From contig JAXHOJ010000033.1 of assembly GCA_034519525.1 (NCBI GenBank), positions 1-64,000 on the forward strand: 64,000 nucleotides of DNA. The letters are read 5' to 3'. Made by a program: the position numbers and the translations under genes. Each line of letters opens with the position of its first letter. Position 1 is the stretch's first letter. This document shows positions 42,012 through 49,972 of the stretch, one piece after another. A model generated the notes under the pieces. It worked only from the letters and a program-made list of their open reading frames with translations, did not search any database and was not told where the DNA came from. Source of the DNA: Gemmobacter sp034519525 (GTDB taxonomy: Bacteria; Pseudomonadota; Alphaproteobacteria; Rhodobacterales; Rhodobacteraceae).

Positions 42012-43184
42012 TCAGGCGGTGGCGGCGGGGCGGGGCGCCCGCGCGCTGGCGGCAGACAGCGTATCGCGCAGTTCGGTTTCCATCTTCTGCAGATCGGCCT
42101 CGGCGGCGGCGCGTTTGGCCTTGCCTTCATCGGCAATCGCCAGGCTTTCCTCGATCGTGGCGATCAGGGTGGCATTGGCCTGTTTCACCGCTTCGATGTC
42201 AAAGACGCCGCGTTCCATTTCGGTGCGCACGACGCGGTTGGTTTCCTGCAGGTTCTTGGCATTGGCGGTCAGCAGTTCGTTCGTCAGGTCGCTGGCTTCG
42301 CTGATCGCCTCGGCAGCCTCGCGTGACCGCTGGATGGTGACGGCCTGCGCCAGCTGGGTTTCCCACAGCGGCACGGTGTTCACGAGGGTGGAATTGATCT
42401 TTGTGACCAGCGATTTGTCGTTTTCCTGCACCAGACGGATGGAGGGCAGCGACTGCATGGTGACCTGCCGGGTCAGTTTCAGGTCATGCACCCGGCGTTC
42501 CAGATCATCGCGGGCGGCGCGCAGATCGCGCAGTTCCTGGGCGCGCAGCACCTGTTCGGATTCGGGGGCCGCGGCGACGGCAGCCTCTTTCGCGGGAATA
42601 TCGGTGCTGTCGATCTGGGCGAGCTTGGCATCGCCCGCCGCAATGTAAAGCGCCAGCTCGTCATAGAAATCGAGCGTCTTTTCATAGAGCAGATCGAGGC
42701 TTTTGATATCCTTCAGCAGCTTGTGTTCGTGCTGCAGCAGGGTTTCGGTGATGCGGTCGATCTGGCTTTGCACCTCTTCGAATTTCGCCACGAATTCGGC
42801 GAAGGGGGCGGCGCGGCCCAGCAGTTTTTCCCACCAGCTCTGTTCGCGGCGCACATCCAGTTCCGCGGTGGAAAAGCCGCGCAGGGTGCTGACCATCGAG
42901 CGCAGGGAATCGCCTGCGGGGCCGACATCCTTGTTCTTCACATCCACCAGCATGGCCTGGCTGATCTGCTGCAGTTCGGCCTGGGCAGCCGACCCGAAAG
43001 AGATGATCGATTGGGTATTTCCGATATCCAGTTCGGCCATGCGGCGGCGGATTTCATCCGCGCGGGGCTCGGGGGCCGTTTCCAGCGGCACCACGGCGGG
43101 CACCGGCACGGGCAGCACGGCGGCGGTGATCTTTTCGGCTTCGGCCAGGGTGGCTTCGGCGTCTTTGCGGATGGAATCGCTCAT
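42012..43184 (-). CDS. telA: TelA-family toxic anion resistance protein
   Basis: A 390-residue, mostly helical protein of the TelA family: IRRRMAELDIGNTQSIISFG, AELQQISQAMLVDVKNKDVG, WWEKLLGRAAPFAEFVAKFE and IQRSREAAEAISEASDLTNE are conserved blocks. Members are linked with resistance to tellurite and cell-envelope agents, but the mechanism is unclear. It lies downstream of the XpaC gene, the usual partner, and upstream of the DUF2927 lipoprotein. Confidence 0.87.
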   Translation of the reverse strand: MSDSIRKDAEATLAEAEKITAAVLPVPVPAVVPLETAPEPRADEIRRRMAELDIGNTQSIISFGSAAQAELQQISQAMLVDVKNKDVGPAGDSLRSMVSTLRGFSTAELDVRREQSWWEKLLGRAAPFAEFVAKFEEVQSQIDRITETLLQHEHKLLKDIKSLDLLYEKTLDFYDELALYIAAGDAKLAQIDSTDIPAKEAAVAAAPESEQVLRAQELRDLRAARDDLERRVHDLKLTRQVTMQSLPSIRLVQENDKSLVTKINSTLVNTVPLWETQLAQAVTIQRSREAAEAISEASDLTNELLTANAKNLQETNRVVRTEMERGVFDIEAVKQANATLIATIEESLAIADEGKAKRAAAEADLQKMETELRDTLSAASARAPRPAATA

Positions 43185-43325
43185 GGTCTGGTCTCACTCT
43201 GCAACAGGCGCGCAACCAATCTGCTGGGGGAACTGCGCCGGGGTCATCTGGGAGGTATCCGGGTCGGGGTCTTGGGGCAGGCAAGGATCGGGGCCACGGC
43301 GCCACCGGGGCGCCGGGGGCGGGTG

Positions 43326-44219
43326 TCAGGGTCTGGGCGTTTCCAGCCTGAGCCTGTCGCGCAGGACGGAAATTTCGATATCAAGATCGGTGGAATCATT
43401 GGCCAGCAGGGCCTTGGACCGGGTGGCGAAAGTGGTTTCCAGATCATCCAGCAACGCCTCGTAATCGGCGCGGGCCTTGCTGTCGCGCGACTGGGCGTAA
43501 AGATCGGCAAACTTCACCGTCGCGTCACGGGCGCCGGTCAGGTAGACGCCCAGATATTTGCGGGCGGCGGTCAGATCGCGGGGATCGGCCTCGACCGAGC
43601 GGAACAGGCCGCGGGCGGCGGTGGCAAATCTGTCAACCCGGCGTTCCATCGCGGGATCGCGGGCGCGCAGGATCGCGTCTTTCGTGGCGGCCAGCAGCGA
43701 TTCCGCCTCGTCGACCGCGCGGGCGACGCGGTCTGTCTGGAAGGCGTCGATGCCCTCTGCGCCCTTGTCGCGCAGCGGATCGGGGCCGAAGCTGAACAGA
43801 TGCAGCACCGCGCCGATGCCGCCGATCAGCCCGGCAGAGAGGGGCGCGCCTGTGGTCATCAGTGCGCCCGCCGCCAGCCCCGCGCCGGTCAGCAGCGCTG
43901 CGGCGATCTTGCGCGGAAAGGCGGGGCGGCGGGCAATGCGGCGCAGATCATAGGCCTCATGCGCGCGGATGCCTTCGCGTGTCAGCCAGGCGGCGGCGAG
44001 CAGCAGGCCGGTGGCGGCAAGGCCCAGGGCCAGCCCGCCGGGATCTTGCCGGAAGGCCTGCACGGCAAAGGCCAGCGGCAGGATGAACAGCAGGTTGGAC
44101 CGGGCGCCCGCACGGGCCGGTTTCTGCGTGTCATAGGGGTTTTGCGGCGCCGGGCCCTGTGCGCCATCACGCCGGGCCGCGCCATCGGGAGAATATTTGC
44201 CGCCGAACCGCTGCGCCAT
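43326..44219 (-). CDS. XpaC-family membrane protein (5-bromo-4-chloroindolyl phosphate hydrolysis family)
   Basis: The 297-residue protein has hydrophobic segments near residues 45-80 and 105-145 (LLFILPLAFAVQAF, LALGLAATGLLLAAAWL, SAGLIGGIGAVLHLF) and a helical cytoplasmic tail (KYLGVYLTGARDATVKFADL). It matches XpaC, which is regularly encoded with TelA. The family name comes from an indirect plate assay and does not prove phosphatase activity. It begins one base after the stop of a 27-codon microprotein gene. Confidence 0.82.
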   Translation of the reverse strand: MAQRFGGKYSPDGAARRDGAQGPAPQNPYDTQKPARAGARSNLLFILPLAFAVQAFRQDPGGLALGLAATGLLLAAAWLTREGIRAHEAYDLRRIARRPAFPRKIAAALLTGAGLAAGALMTTGAPLSAGLIGGIGAVLHLFSFGPDPLRDKGAEGIDAFQTDRVARAVDEAESLLAATKDAILRARDPAMERRVDRFATAARGLFRSVEADPRDLTAARKYLGVYLTGARDATVKFADLYAQSRDSKARADYEALLDDLETTFATRSKALLANDSTDLDIEISVLRDRLRLETPRP

Positions 44220-44220
44220 G

Positions 44221-44304
44221 TCAGGCCCCTGCGGCGAAAGCGGTATAGAGCATCAGCGCCACAAGCAGCGCGAAGCTCAGGGTCTGCAGGCGGGAGCCTG
44301 TCAT
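44221..44304 (-). CDS. 27-residue single-helix membrane microprotein
   Basis: The ATG at 44304 has a strong AGGAGG 4 bases upstream and opens a 27-codon frame: MTGSRLQTLSF, then ALLVALMLYTAFAAGA. Almost the whole C-terminal part is a membrane helix. Its TGA ends one base before the XpaC start, so it is translationally coupled to XpaC and TelA. The ribosome site, spacing and composition support a real gene. Function unknown; a small partner or regulator of the XpaC/TelA complex is inference. Confidence 0.62.
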   Translation of the reverse strand: MTGSRLQTLSFALLVALMLYTAFAAGA

Positions 44305-44449
44305 GGGGCCTCCTGTCGGCGGTCGTGCGGGATGCCCCGCCTTTCAACTATAGGTGAGGGGCGGCCACGTTACCAGAGGCGGAGGCGGCGGATTTGTCTT
44401 GGTTTTCCCGAATTCGCGGGGCGGTGGCATCCGGGTGCCGCTTGCCCGG

Positions 44450-44501
44450 CCCGGTGTTCCGGGGCGGGGCGTGTTTGCGCGACGGCACCCGGAACACCGG
44501 G
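44450..44501 (-). terminator. Long hairpin after the VOC gene
   Basis: CCCGGTGTTCCGGG (44450-44463) pairs perfectly with CCCGGAACACCGGG (44488-44501), 14 bp with a 24-base loop. It lies 9 bases past the VOC stop on the minus strand. No T-run follows, so termination efficiency is uncertain. Confidence 0.5.
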
Positions 44502-44509
44502 GGGGTGTG

Positions 44510-45001
44510 TCAGGCGGCTTCGGCCAGCAGGGCGTTCAGATCAAGGCGCATGGTGGTCATCGACAGGGTGCCTGCGGCATCGCGGGGCCATTCTGCCTCG
44601 GGCCGGTCACGGTAAAGCTCTACCCCGTTGCCATCGGGATCGCGCAGGTAGATCGCCTCGCTGACACCATGATCCGACGCGCCTTCCAGCGGCCAGTCGG
44701 CCGCGACGATGCGTTTCAGGGCGGCGCCAAGGCTGGCGCGATCGGGGAACAGGATGGCGGTGTGGTAAAGGCCGGTGGTGCCGGGGGCAGGGGGATGGCC
44801 GCCCTTCGATTCCCATGTGTTGAGGCCGATGTGATGGTGATAGCCCCCCGCGCTGAGAAACACGGCCTGCGTGCCGTAGCGCTGGGTGATTTCGAACCCC
44901 AGGATGCCTTGATAGAAGGCCAGCGCGCGATCCAGATCCGCGACCTTGAGGTGAACATGGCCGATCCGGGTTTCGGCAGGGAGAACGGGTTTCGGGGTCA
45001 T
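44510..45001 (-). CDS. VOC-family protein (glyoxalase/extradiol dioxygenase-like)
   Basis: A 163-residue VOC protein: IGHVHLKVADLDRALAFYQG, FLSAGGYHHHIGLNTW and AIYLRDPDGNGVELYRDRPE give the metal-ligand pattern (His, His, Glu) of the CatE-like half of ring-cleavage dioxygenases. The single module is shorter than CatE and the reaction cannot be assigned. Start 45001 (MTPKPVLPAE) has AAAGGA 9 bases upstream. Confidence 0.8.
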   Translation of the reverse strand: MTPKPVLPAETRIGHVHLKVADLDRALAFYQGILGFEITQRYGTQAVFLSAGGYHHHIGLNTWESKGGHPPAPGTTGLYHTAILFPDRASLGAALKRIVAADWPLEGASDHGVSEAIYLRDPDGNGVELYRDRPEAEWPRDAAGTLSMTTMRLDLNALLAEAA

Positions 45002-45102
45002 GGCGGTTTTCCTTTCGCTTTGGCCCAAGATACGCGCTGGCCGGGGCTGCGATAAGGCACAGGGCTGCACAGGGTCTGCGCAAGGATGCGGGGCAGGAGG
45101 GA

Positions 45103-46218
45103 TCAGAGGCGGCGCAGCAGCAGGCGCAGCATCCGCAGACCTGCCGATTGCGCCAGCCCCGCGCCCATGCCGGTGAGCGCGACCAGCAGCCCCGCCAGCC
45201 CGGACCAGAGCCGCACCGCCGTATCCGACAGGCGAAGGCCCAGACGGAACAGCCGGGTCTTGCCCAACACCTCGATCCGGCCCAGCGTTCCCGGGCCCAG
45301 GGCTTCGGCGCTGCGGGCCAGACGGGCGGCATCGGCCGGTTCATCGACATAGCGCATGAGATGCAGCGTTTCGGTGGGGCCGAGGCTGCGGTTCAGCCTG
45401 CCAAGATTGGCAAAAAGATCGGTGACGGGGGCAAGCGCGGCGGGGCGGAAGGCGGCGCCCAGATCATCCAGGCTGCCTGCGCGGCGCAGGGCGGCGATAT
45501 CCACCGCCTCGGATGCGATGCGGGTCAGGCTGCGGGTCAGGCTGCCGGTCATCACCCCTGCCTTGCGGGCCAGACGCAAGGAGGATGCGCCGAACTTCAC
45601 GGTCAGCGAGCTGCCGCCGGTCAGCAGGGCCACGGTGGTGGCGCCAAGGCCCAGTGCGGAAAGCGCCAGATCAAGGTCATCGACCTCGGCCCCGGTGGCA
45701 TAGTTCCAGCCCTGCCGCCCGAGGCCGATCACATCGCCTGCGGGCGACAGCGTCACAGGGGCATTGCACAGCAGAAGCTGCGTCAGTGGGCAGGTTTCGG
45801 GGTGGATGGTGCAGGCAAGGCAGCTGCCTGCCGTGGCCAGAAAGCCTGTATCGGTATCGCGCGCTGCGGCAACGTGGGTGGCCAGATCGCCGGGCAGGGG
45901 GATGGTGCGTTCGGCCGCCACGGCCAGCAGCGCATCCAGCACCAGCCAGTTGCGCGGATCTTCGGCCAGACGGGTTTCGATCAGCATGGCCAGCCGTTCC
46001 GGCGTGGCCTCGGTTGCCATGGCGCGATCTGTTGCGGCGCGGAATTCCTCTGCGCCCCGGTCGATGAACGGCCGCAGCGCCGGATCGGCGGCAATCGCGC
46101 GCAGCGGCGGGATGGTCAGCAGCAGCGAGGCCACCAGCAGCGCCGCAAGCCCCGCCCGTGCAAAAGCCCGGCGGATTGGGTGCCGCTTGGTGGTGGATGT
46201 TCTGCGGTTTGGTCGCAC
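45103..46218 (-). CDS. Conserved membrane protein, function unknown
   Basis: The 371-residue protein has an N-terminal helix (AGLAALLVASLLLTIPPL), a soluble part with clustered cysteines (GSCLACTIHPETCPLTQLLL), a hydrophobic ALSALGLGATTVALLTGGSS and a C-terminal hydrophobic region (LWSGLAGLLVALTGMGAGLA). I know of similar uncharacterised proteins in Rhodobacteraceae but no function. The cysteine cluster could bind a metal or form disulfides. It lies between the VOC gene and trpS without overlap. Confidence 0.55.
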   Translation of the reverse strand: MRPNRRTSTTKRHPIRRAFARAGLAALLVASLLLTIPPLRAIAADPALRPFIDRGAEEFRAATDRAMATEATPERLAMLIETRLAEDPRNWLVLDALLAVAAERTIPLPGDLATHVAAARDTDTGFLATAGSCLACTIHPETCPLTQLLLCNAPVTLSPAGDVIGLGRQGWNYATGAEVDDLDLALSALGLGATTVALLTGGSSLTVKFGASSLRLARKAGVMTGSLTRSLTRIASEAVDIAALRRAGSLDDLGAAFRPAALAPVTDLFANLGRLNRSLGPTETLHLMRYVDEPADAARLARSAEALGPGTLGRIEVLGKTRLFRLGLRLSDTAVRLWSGLAGLLVALTGMGAGLAQSAGLRMLRLLLRRL

Positions 46219-46357
46219 GTCGGATGCCCATCCTGTGTCTCAAGGGGCAGCAGTAGCAGATCATCCTGAAAAATGCCCGCCGCAGCCAGGGCATGGGGCG
46301 GGCATTTTCGTCACTTCCTGTTGACCGGGCGGGTTTTCCGGTCAGGCGCCGCCTGCA

Positions 46358-47401
46358 TCAGACCTCGCGGCGGCGGATCATGCCGACGATATCCTTCACC
46401 TGCGCCAGAATCGGCTGGGCGATGGCATCGGCCTGATCGGCACCGCGGTTCAGGATGCGGTCGATCTCTGCCGGATCGGCCATCAGGCGGGCCATTTCCG
46501 TGGTGATCGGCGACAGCTTTTCCACCGCCAGCTCTGCCAGCTTCGGCTTGAAGCTGCCGAACTGAGCGCCTGCGAATTCGGCCACCACCGATTCGGATGT
46601 GGTATCGGCAAGGGCTGCGTAGATGTTCACCAGATTGCGGGCCTCGGGCCGGTCTTTCAGACCTTCTACCGTTTCGGGCAGCGGTTCCGGGTCGGTTTTC
46701 GCCTTGCGGATCTTGGCGGCGATGGTGTCGGCATCATCGGTCAGGTTGATGCGGCTCTGGTCGCTGGGATCGGATTTCGACATCTTCTTGCTGCCATCGC
46801 GCAGGCTCATGACGCGGGTGGCGGCGCCTTCGATCAGCGGTTCGGTGATCGGGAAGAAATTCACGCCGTAATCATGGTTGAACTTGGCGGCGATGTCGCG
46901 CGTCAGTTCAAGGTGCTGTTTCTGGTCTTCGCCCACCGGCACATGGGTGGCCTTGTAGGCCAGAATGTCGGCCGCCATCAGCGAGGGATAGGCCAGCAGC
47001 CCGAGCGACGAATTTTCGGCGTGCTTGCCCGCCTTGTCCTTGAACTGGGTCATCCGATACATCCAGCCGATGCGGGCGACGCAGTTGAAGATCCAGCCCA
47101 GTTCGGCATGGGCGCTGACCTGGCTTTGGTTGAACAGGATCGAGCGGGTGGGGTCGATGCCGCTGGCAATGAAGGCCGCCGCAATCTCGCGCGTCTGGTT
47201 GCGCAGCTTTTCCGGGTCTTGCCAGACGGTGATCGCGTGCATGTCAACCACGCAGTACACCGTTTCGATGCCCCGGTTCTGCAATTCTGCAAAGCGTTTC
47301 AGCGCGCCGAGGTAATTTCCGAGTGTCATCCCCCCCGAGGGCTGAATCCCCGAAAAGATGCGGCTCTGGAAGGTCTGAGGCGTTTGGACCGGCTCGGACA
47401 T
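46358..47401 (-). CDS. trpS: Tryptophanyl-tRNA synthetase
   Basis: The 347-residue protein is a full-length class I TrpRS. IQPSGGMTLGNYLGAL is the HIGH-type motif, MAADILAYKATHVPVGEDQ lines the active site and DGSKKMSKSDPS is the KMSKS loop. It charges tRNA-Trp. It diverges from the rhomboid-like gene with about 90 bases between them. Confidence 0.95.
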   Translation of the reverse strand: MSEPVQTPQTFQSRIFSGIQPSGGMTLGNYLGALKRFAELQNRGIETVYCVVDMHAITVWQDPEKLRNQTREIAAAFIASGIDPTRSILFNQSQVSAHAELGWIFNCVARIGWMYRMTQFKDKAGKHAENSSLGLLAYPSLMAADILAYKATHVPVGEDQKQHLELTRDIAAKFNHDYGVNFFPITEPLIEGAATRVMSLRDGSKKMSKSDPSDQSRINLTDDADTIAAKIRKAKTDPEPLPETVEGLKDRPEARNLVNIYAALADTTSESVVAEFAGAQFGSFKPKLAELAVEKLSPITTEMARLMADPAEIDRILNRGADQADAIAQPILAQVKDIVGMIRRREV

Positions 47402-47494
47402 GGGGTTCTCCGTCTGGATAAGGGTGTGCGCATGGCTTACCTATGTGGCCGGGGGGCGTCAATCGCGCCACCCTGTCCTGCGCCCGGAGGTGAG

Positions 47495-48181
47495 ATGTAC
47501 AAAGACCTGAATGCCGCGCCGATCAACCCGTTGCCCTGGGTGGTCTGGCTGATCTGCCTGCCGGTGATCGCCATGGAGGTGGTGCTGAGCGCGGGGGGAT
47601 CGGGCCTTGTGGGCGGGCCGGGGGCGATTGGCTGGCGGCTGGAGGCGTTGCAGCGTCTGGCGTTTTCGCCTGACATGCTGCGCCTGATGGTGGCCGAGGG
47701 TGTGTGGCCGATGGATGGGCTGGTGCGGCTGGTGGGCTATGTCTTTGTGCATGGCAGCGCGACCCATGCGATTTTCGTGGTGGTGATGCTGCTGGCGCTG
47801 GGCAAGATGGTGGGCGAGATCTTCCGCTGGTGGGCGGTGCTGCTGGTGTTCTTCGGATCGGCGGTGGTGGGCGCGCTGGTCTATGCGGCGGTGCCGTTCA
47901 CGCAATACGGGTTGGTGGGCGGGTATCCGGCGGTTTACGGGCTGATTGGGGCTTTCACCTTTCTGATCTGGGTCCGGCTGGCCGGGACGGGCACGAACCA
48001 GTGGCGGGCCTTCACCATGATCGGCTTCCTGCTGGTGGCGCAGCTGCTGTTCGGGTTGCTGTTCGGTGGCAGCACCGAATGGGTGGCCGATATTGCCGGT
48101 TTCGGTACGGGGTTCCTGCTGAGCTTCGTCGTCAGCCCCGGTGGCTTTGCGCGGGTCAAGGCGCGGCTGCGGGAGCGGTGA
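47495..48181 (+). CDS. Rhomboid-like membrane protein lacking catalytic residues
   Basis: The 228-residue protein has six or so membrane helices in rhomboid order. The catalytic GxSG motif is replaced by GGYPAVYG (Ser to Tyr144), the HxxxN helix reads THAIFVVVM without the Asn, and the last helix has WVADIAGFGTG, with Asp199 where the catalytic His should be. It therefore looks like a pseudoprotease, comparable in principle to iRhoms and derlins, which bind rather than cut membrane proteins. CGGAGG lies 5 bases before the ATG. Its position between trpS and murJ is typical for the Rhodobacteraceae. Confidence 0.75.
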   Translation: MYKDLNAAPINPLPWVVWLICLPVIAMEVVLSAGGSGLVGGPGAIGWRLEALQRLAFSPDMLRLMVAEGVWPMDGLVRLVGYVFVHGSATHAIFVVVMLLALGKMVGEIFRWWAVLLVFFGSAVVGALVYAAVPFTQYGLVGGYPAVYGLIGAFTFLIWVRLAGTGTNQWRAFTMIGFLLVAQLLFGLLFGGSTEWVADIAGFGTGFLLSFVVSPGGFARVKARLRER

Positions 48182-48347
48182 GCCGCTGAGGCCCGCAAGG
48201 CATATGTCCGGTGGACAGATGCCCGGGCCGATTGCCCGATGCCGCAAGGCAGCGGGCAAGGGGGTATCCGATTTGGCAAAGCGTGCAGCACGGGGCGCGC
48301 CTGCCCCGGCGGGTGCGAACGCGCCCGCCGATGGCGGGGCGGGCGCG

Positions 48348-48415
48348 GCCCGTGCCTTGCGGCACGGGCGGATTGCGGCAGCCTTGGCGCGGTGCGGGAT
48401 GCGATGGCATCCCGC
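48348..48415. terminator. Two hairpins between convergent genes
   Basis: GCCCGTGCC-TTGC-GGCACGGGC (48348-48369) and GCGGGATGC-GATG-GCATCCCGC (48394-48415) are perfect 9-bp hairpins. They lie in the 246-base gap between the rhomboid-like gene and murJ and could terminate both. The left part of the gap holds no recognised element. Confidence 0.6.
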
Positions 48416-48427
48416 TTGATCTGCCGC

Positions 48428-49972
48428 CTAGACCTTCTTCCGCCGCAGAGCAGCCTTGAAATCCGACAGGCGGAAGGCGCCGATCAGCGTGCCCGCGCCG
48501 AAATAGATCACCATCCCCGCACCGCAGAGCATGGCCAGCGCGCCCCAGCGCAGGGCAGGGGCGGCGAGTTGTGGGGCCAGCACATCGGCCAGCAGCCAAA
48601 GCGCCCCGCCCATCAGCACCGAGGCCGCGATGATCCGGGGCAGGCGTGCCTTGAACCGGGCATCCAGATGCGCCTCTGGCCCCATGCCGCGCGATCCGTG
48701 CCACAGCTGCGCGACCATCAGCCAGCCCGAAACCGTGGTGGCCAGCGCCGCCGCAACGAAGCCCATCACCGGCATCAGCGCCACGGCAAAGCCTGCATTG
48801 ACCAGCATGGACCAGAGCGCATAGCGGAAGGGGCGCCGCGTATCCTCGCGCGCATAATAGAGCGGTTGCAACACCTTGTGCAGCACGAAGGCCGGCAGGC
48901 CCGCGCCATAGGCGGCCAGTGCCAGCGCGGTATTGGTGGTATCCTGCGGCCCGAAGGCGCCGCGCTGGAACAGCACCTGCACCAGCGGCCCGGCAATCAC
49001 CACCAGCGCCACGGCAGCAGGCAGCGTCAGTGCCAGCGCAAATTCGGCCCCGCGGTTCAGCGAGGCGCGGCCGCCTTCGGCATCGCCCGCGCGCAGGCGA
49101 CGGCTGAGATCGGGCAAGAGCGCGGTGCCGATGGCAATGCCCACCACCCCCAAGGGCAGCTGATACAGCCGGTCGGCATAGGACAGCCAGGCCACCGCGC
49201 CTTCGGTGAAGCTGGCCACCTGCCGCCCCACCAGAAGGTTGATCTGCACCACGCCGCCCGCCAGAATCGCCGGGCCTGCGATGATCGCCAGCCGCTTCAG
49301 CTCGGGCGTGAGGCGGGGGCGGCCGAGGGTGAAGGCAAAGCCTGACCGCCGCGCCGAAACCCAGGTGAAGGCCAACTGCATCACCCCGGTCAATGGCAGT
49401 GTCCAGGCCAGCGTCAGGCCCATGTTCCAGCCCTGCCAGTCGGCCAGGAACATGGCAGCGATGAAGGCAAGGTTCATCAGGATCGGCACGAAACCGGCCT
49501 CGGTAAACTTGCCCTGCGTCACCAGCACGCCGGAAATCAGCGCCACAAGCGAGATGAACAGGATGTAGGAAAAGCCAATCTCGCCATAGGTCACTGCCAG
49601 ATCGAAGCGCGCATCCCCGATAAAGCCCGAGGCCATGGCCATGACCAGAAGCGGCATGGCCAGCGTGCCCAGCAGGGTGAACACCACCAGCAGTGCCGCC
49701 ATGCCGTTCAGCGCATCCTGGGCAAAGCCCTGCGCATCCTCGCCGCCCTCGACCTTCTTGGCGAACATCGGCACGAAGGCCGAATTGAAGGCGCCTTCGG
49801 CAAAGAAGCGGCGGAACATGTTGGGCAGCGACTGCGCCACCAGAAAGGCATCGGCCACCGGGCCTGCGCCCAGATAATTGGCCATCATCACATCGCGGGC
49901 AAAGCCCGCCCCGCGCGAAAGAAGCGTCCACCCGCCCAGGGTGACGACATTGCGGATCAGGCCCCTGCTCAT
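48428..49972 (-). CDS. murJ: Lipid II flippase
   Basis: A 514-residue MOP-superfamily protein with about 14 membrane helices. SRGAGFARDVMMANYLGAG, VAQSLPNMFRRFFAEGAFN and SAFVPMFAKK are the MurJ N-terminal signature, and LYYAREDTRRPF is typical of helix 9-10. It moves lipid II across the inner membrane for peptidoglycan synthesis. Its ATG overlaps the glnD stop, the usual glnD-murJ coupling. Confidence 0.94.
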   Translation of the reverse strand: MSRGLIRNVVTLGGWTLLSRGAGFARDVMMANYLGAGPVADAFLVAQSLPNMFRRFFAEGAFNSAFVPMFAKKVEGGEDAQGFAQDALNGMAALLVVFTLLGTLAMPLLVMAMASGFIGDARFDLAVTYGEIGFSYILFISLVALISGVLVTQGKFTEAGFVPILMNLAFIAAMFLADWQGWNMGLTLAWTLPLTGVMQLAFTWVSARRSGFAFTLGRPRLTPELKRLAIIAGPAILAGGVVQINLLVGRQVASFTEGAVAWLSYADRLYQLPLGVVGIAIGTALLPDLSRRLRAGDAEGGRASLNRGAEFALALTLPAAVALVVIAGPLVQVLFQRGAFGPQDTTNTALALAAYGAGLPAFVLHKVLQPLYYAREDTRRPFRYALWSMLVNAGFAVALMPVMGFVAAALATTVSGWLMVAQLWHGSRGMGPEAHLDARFKARLPRIIAASVLMGGALWLLADVLAPQLAAPALRWGALAMLCGAGMVIYFGAGTLIGAFRLSDFKAALRRKKV

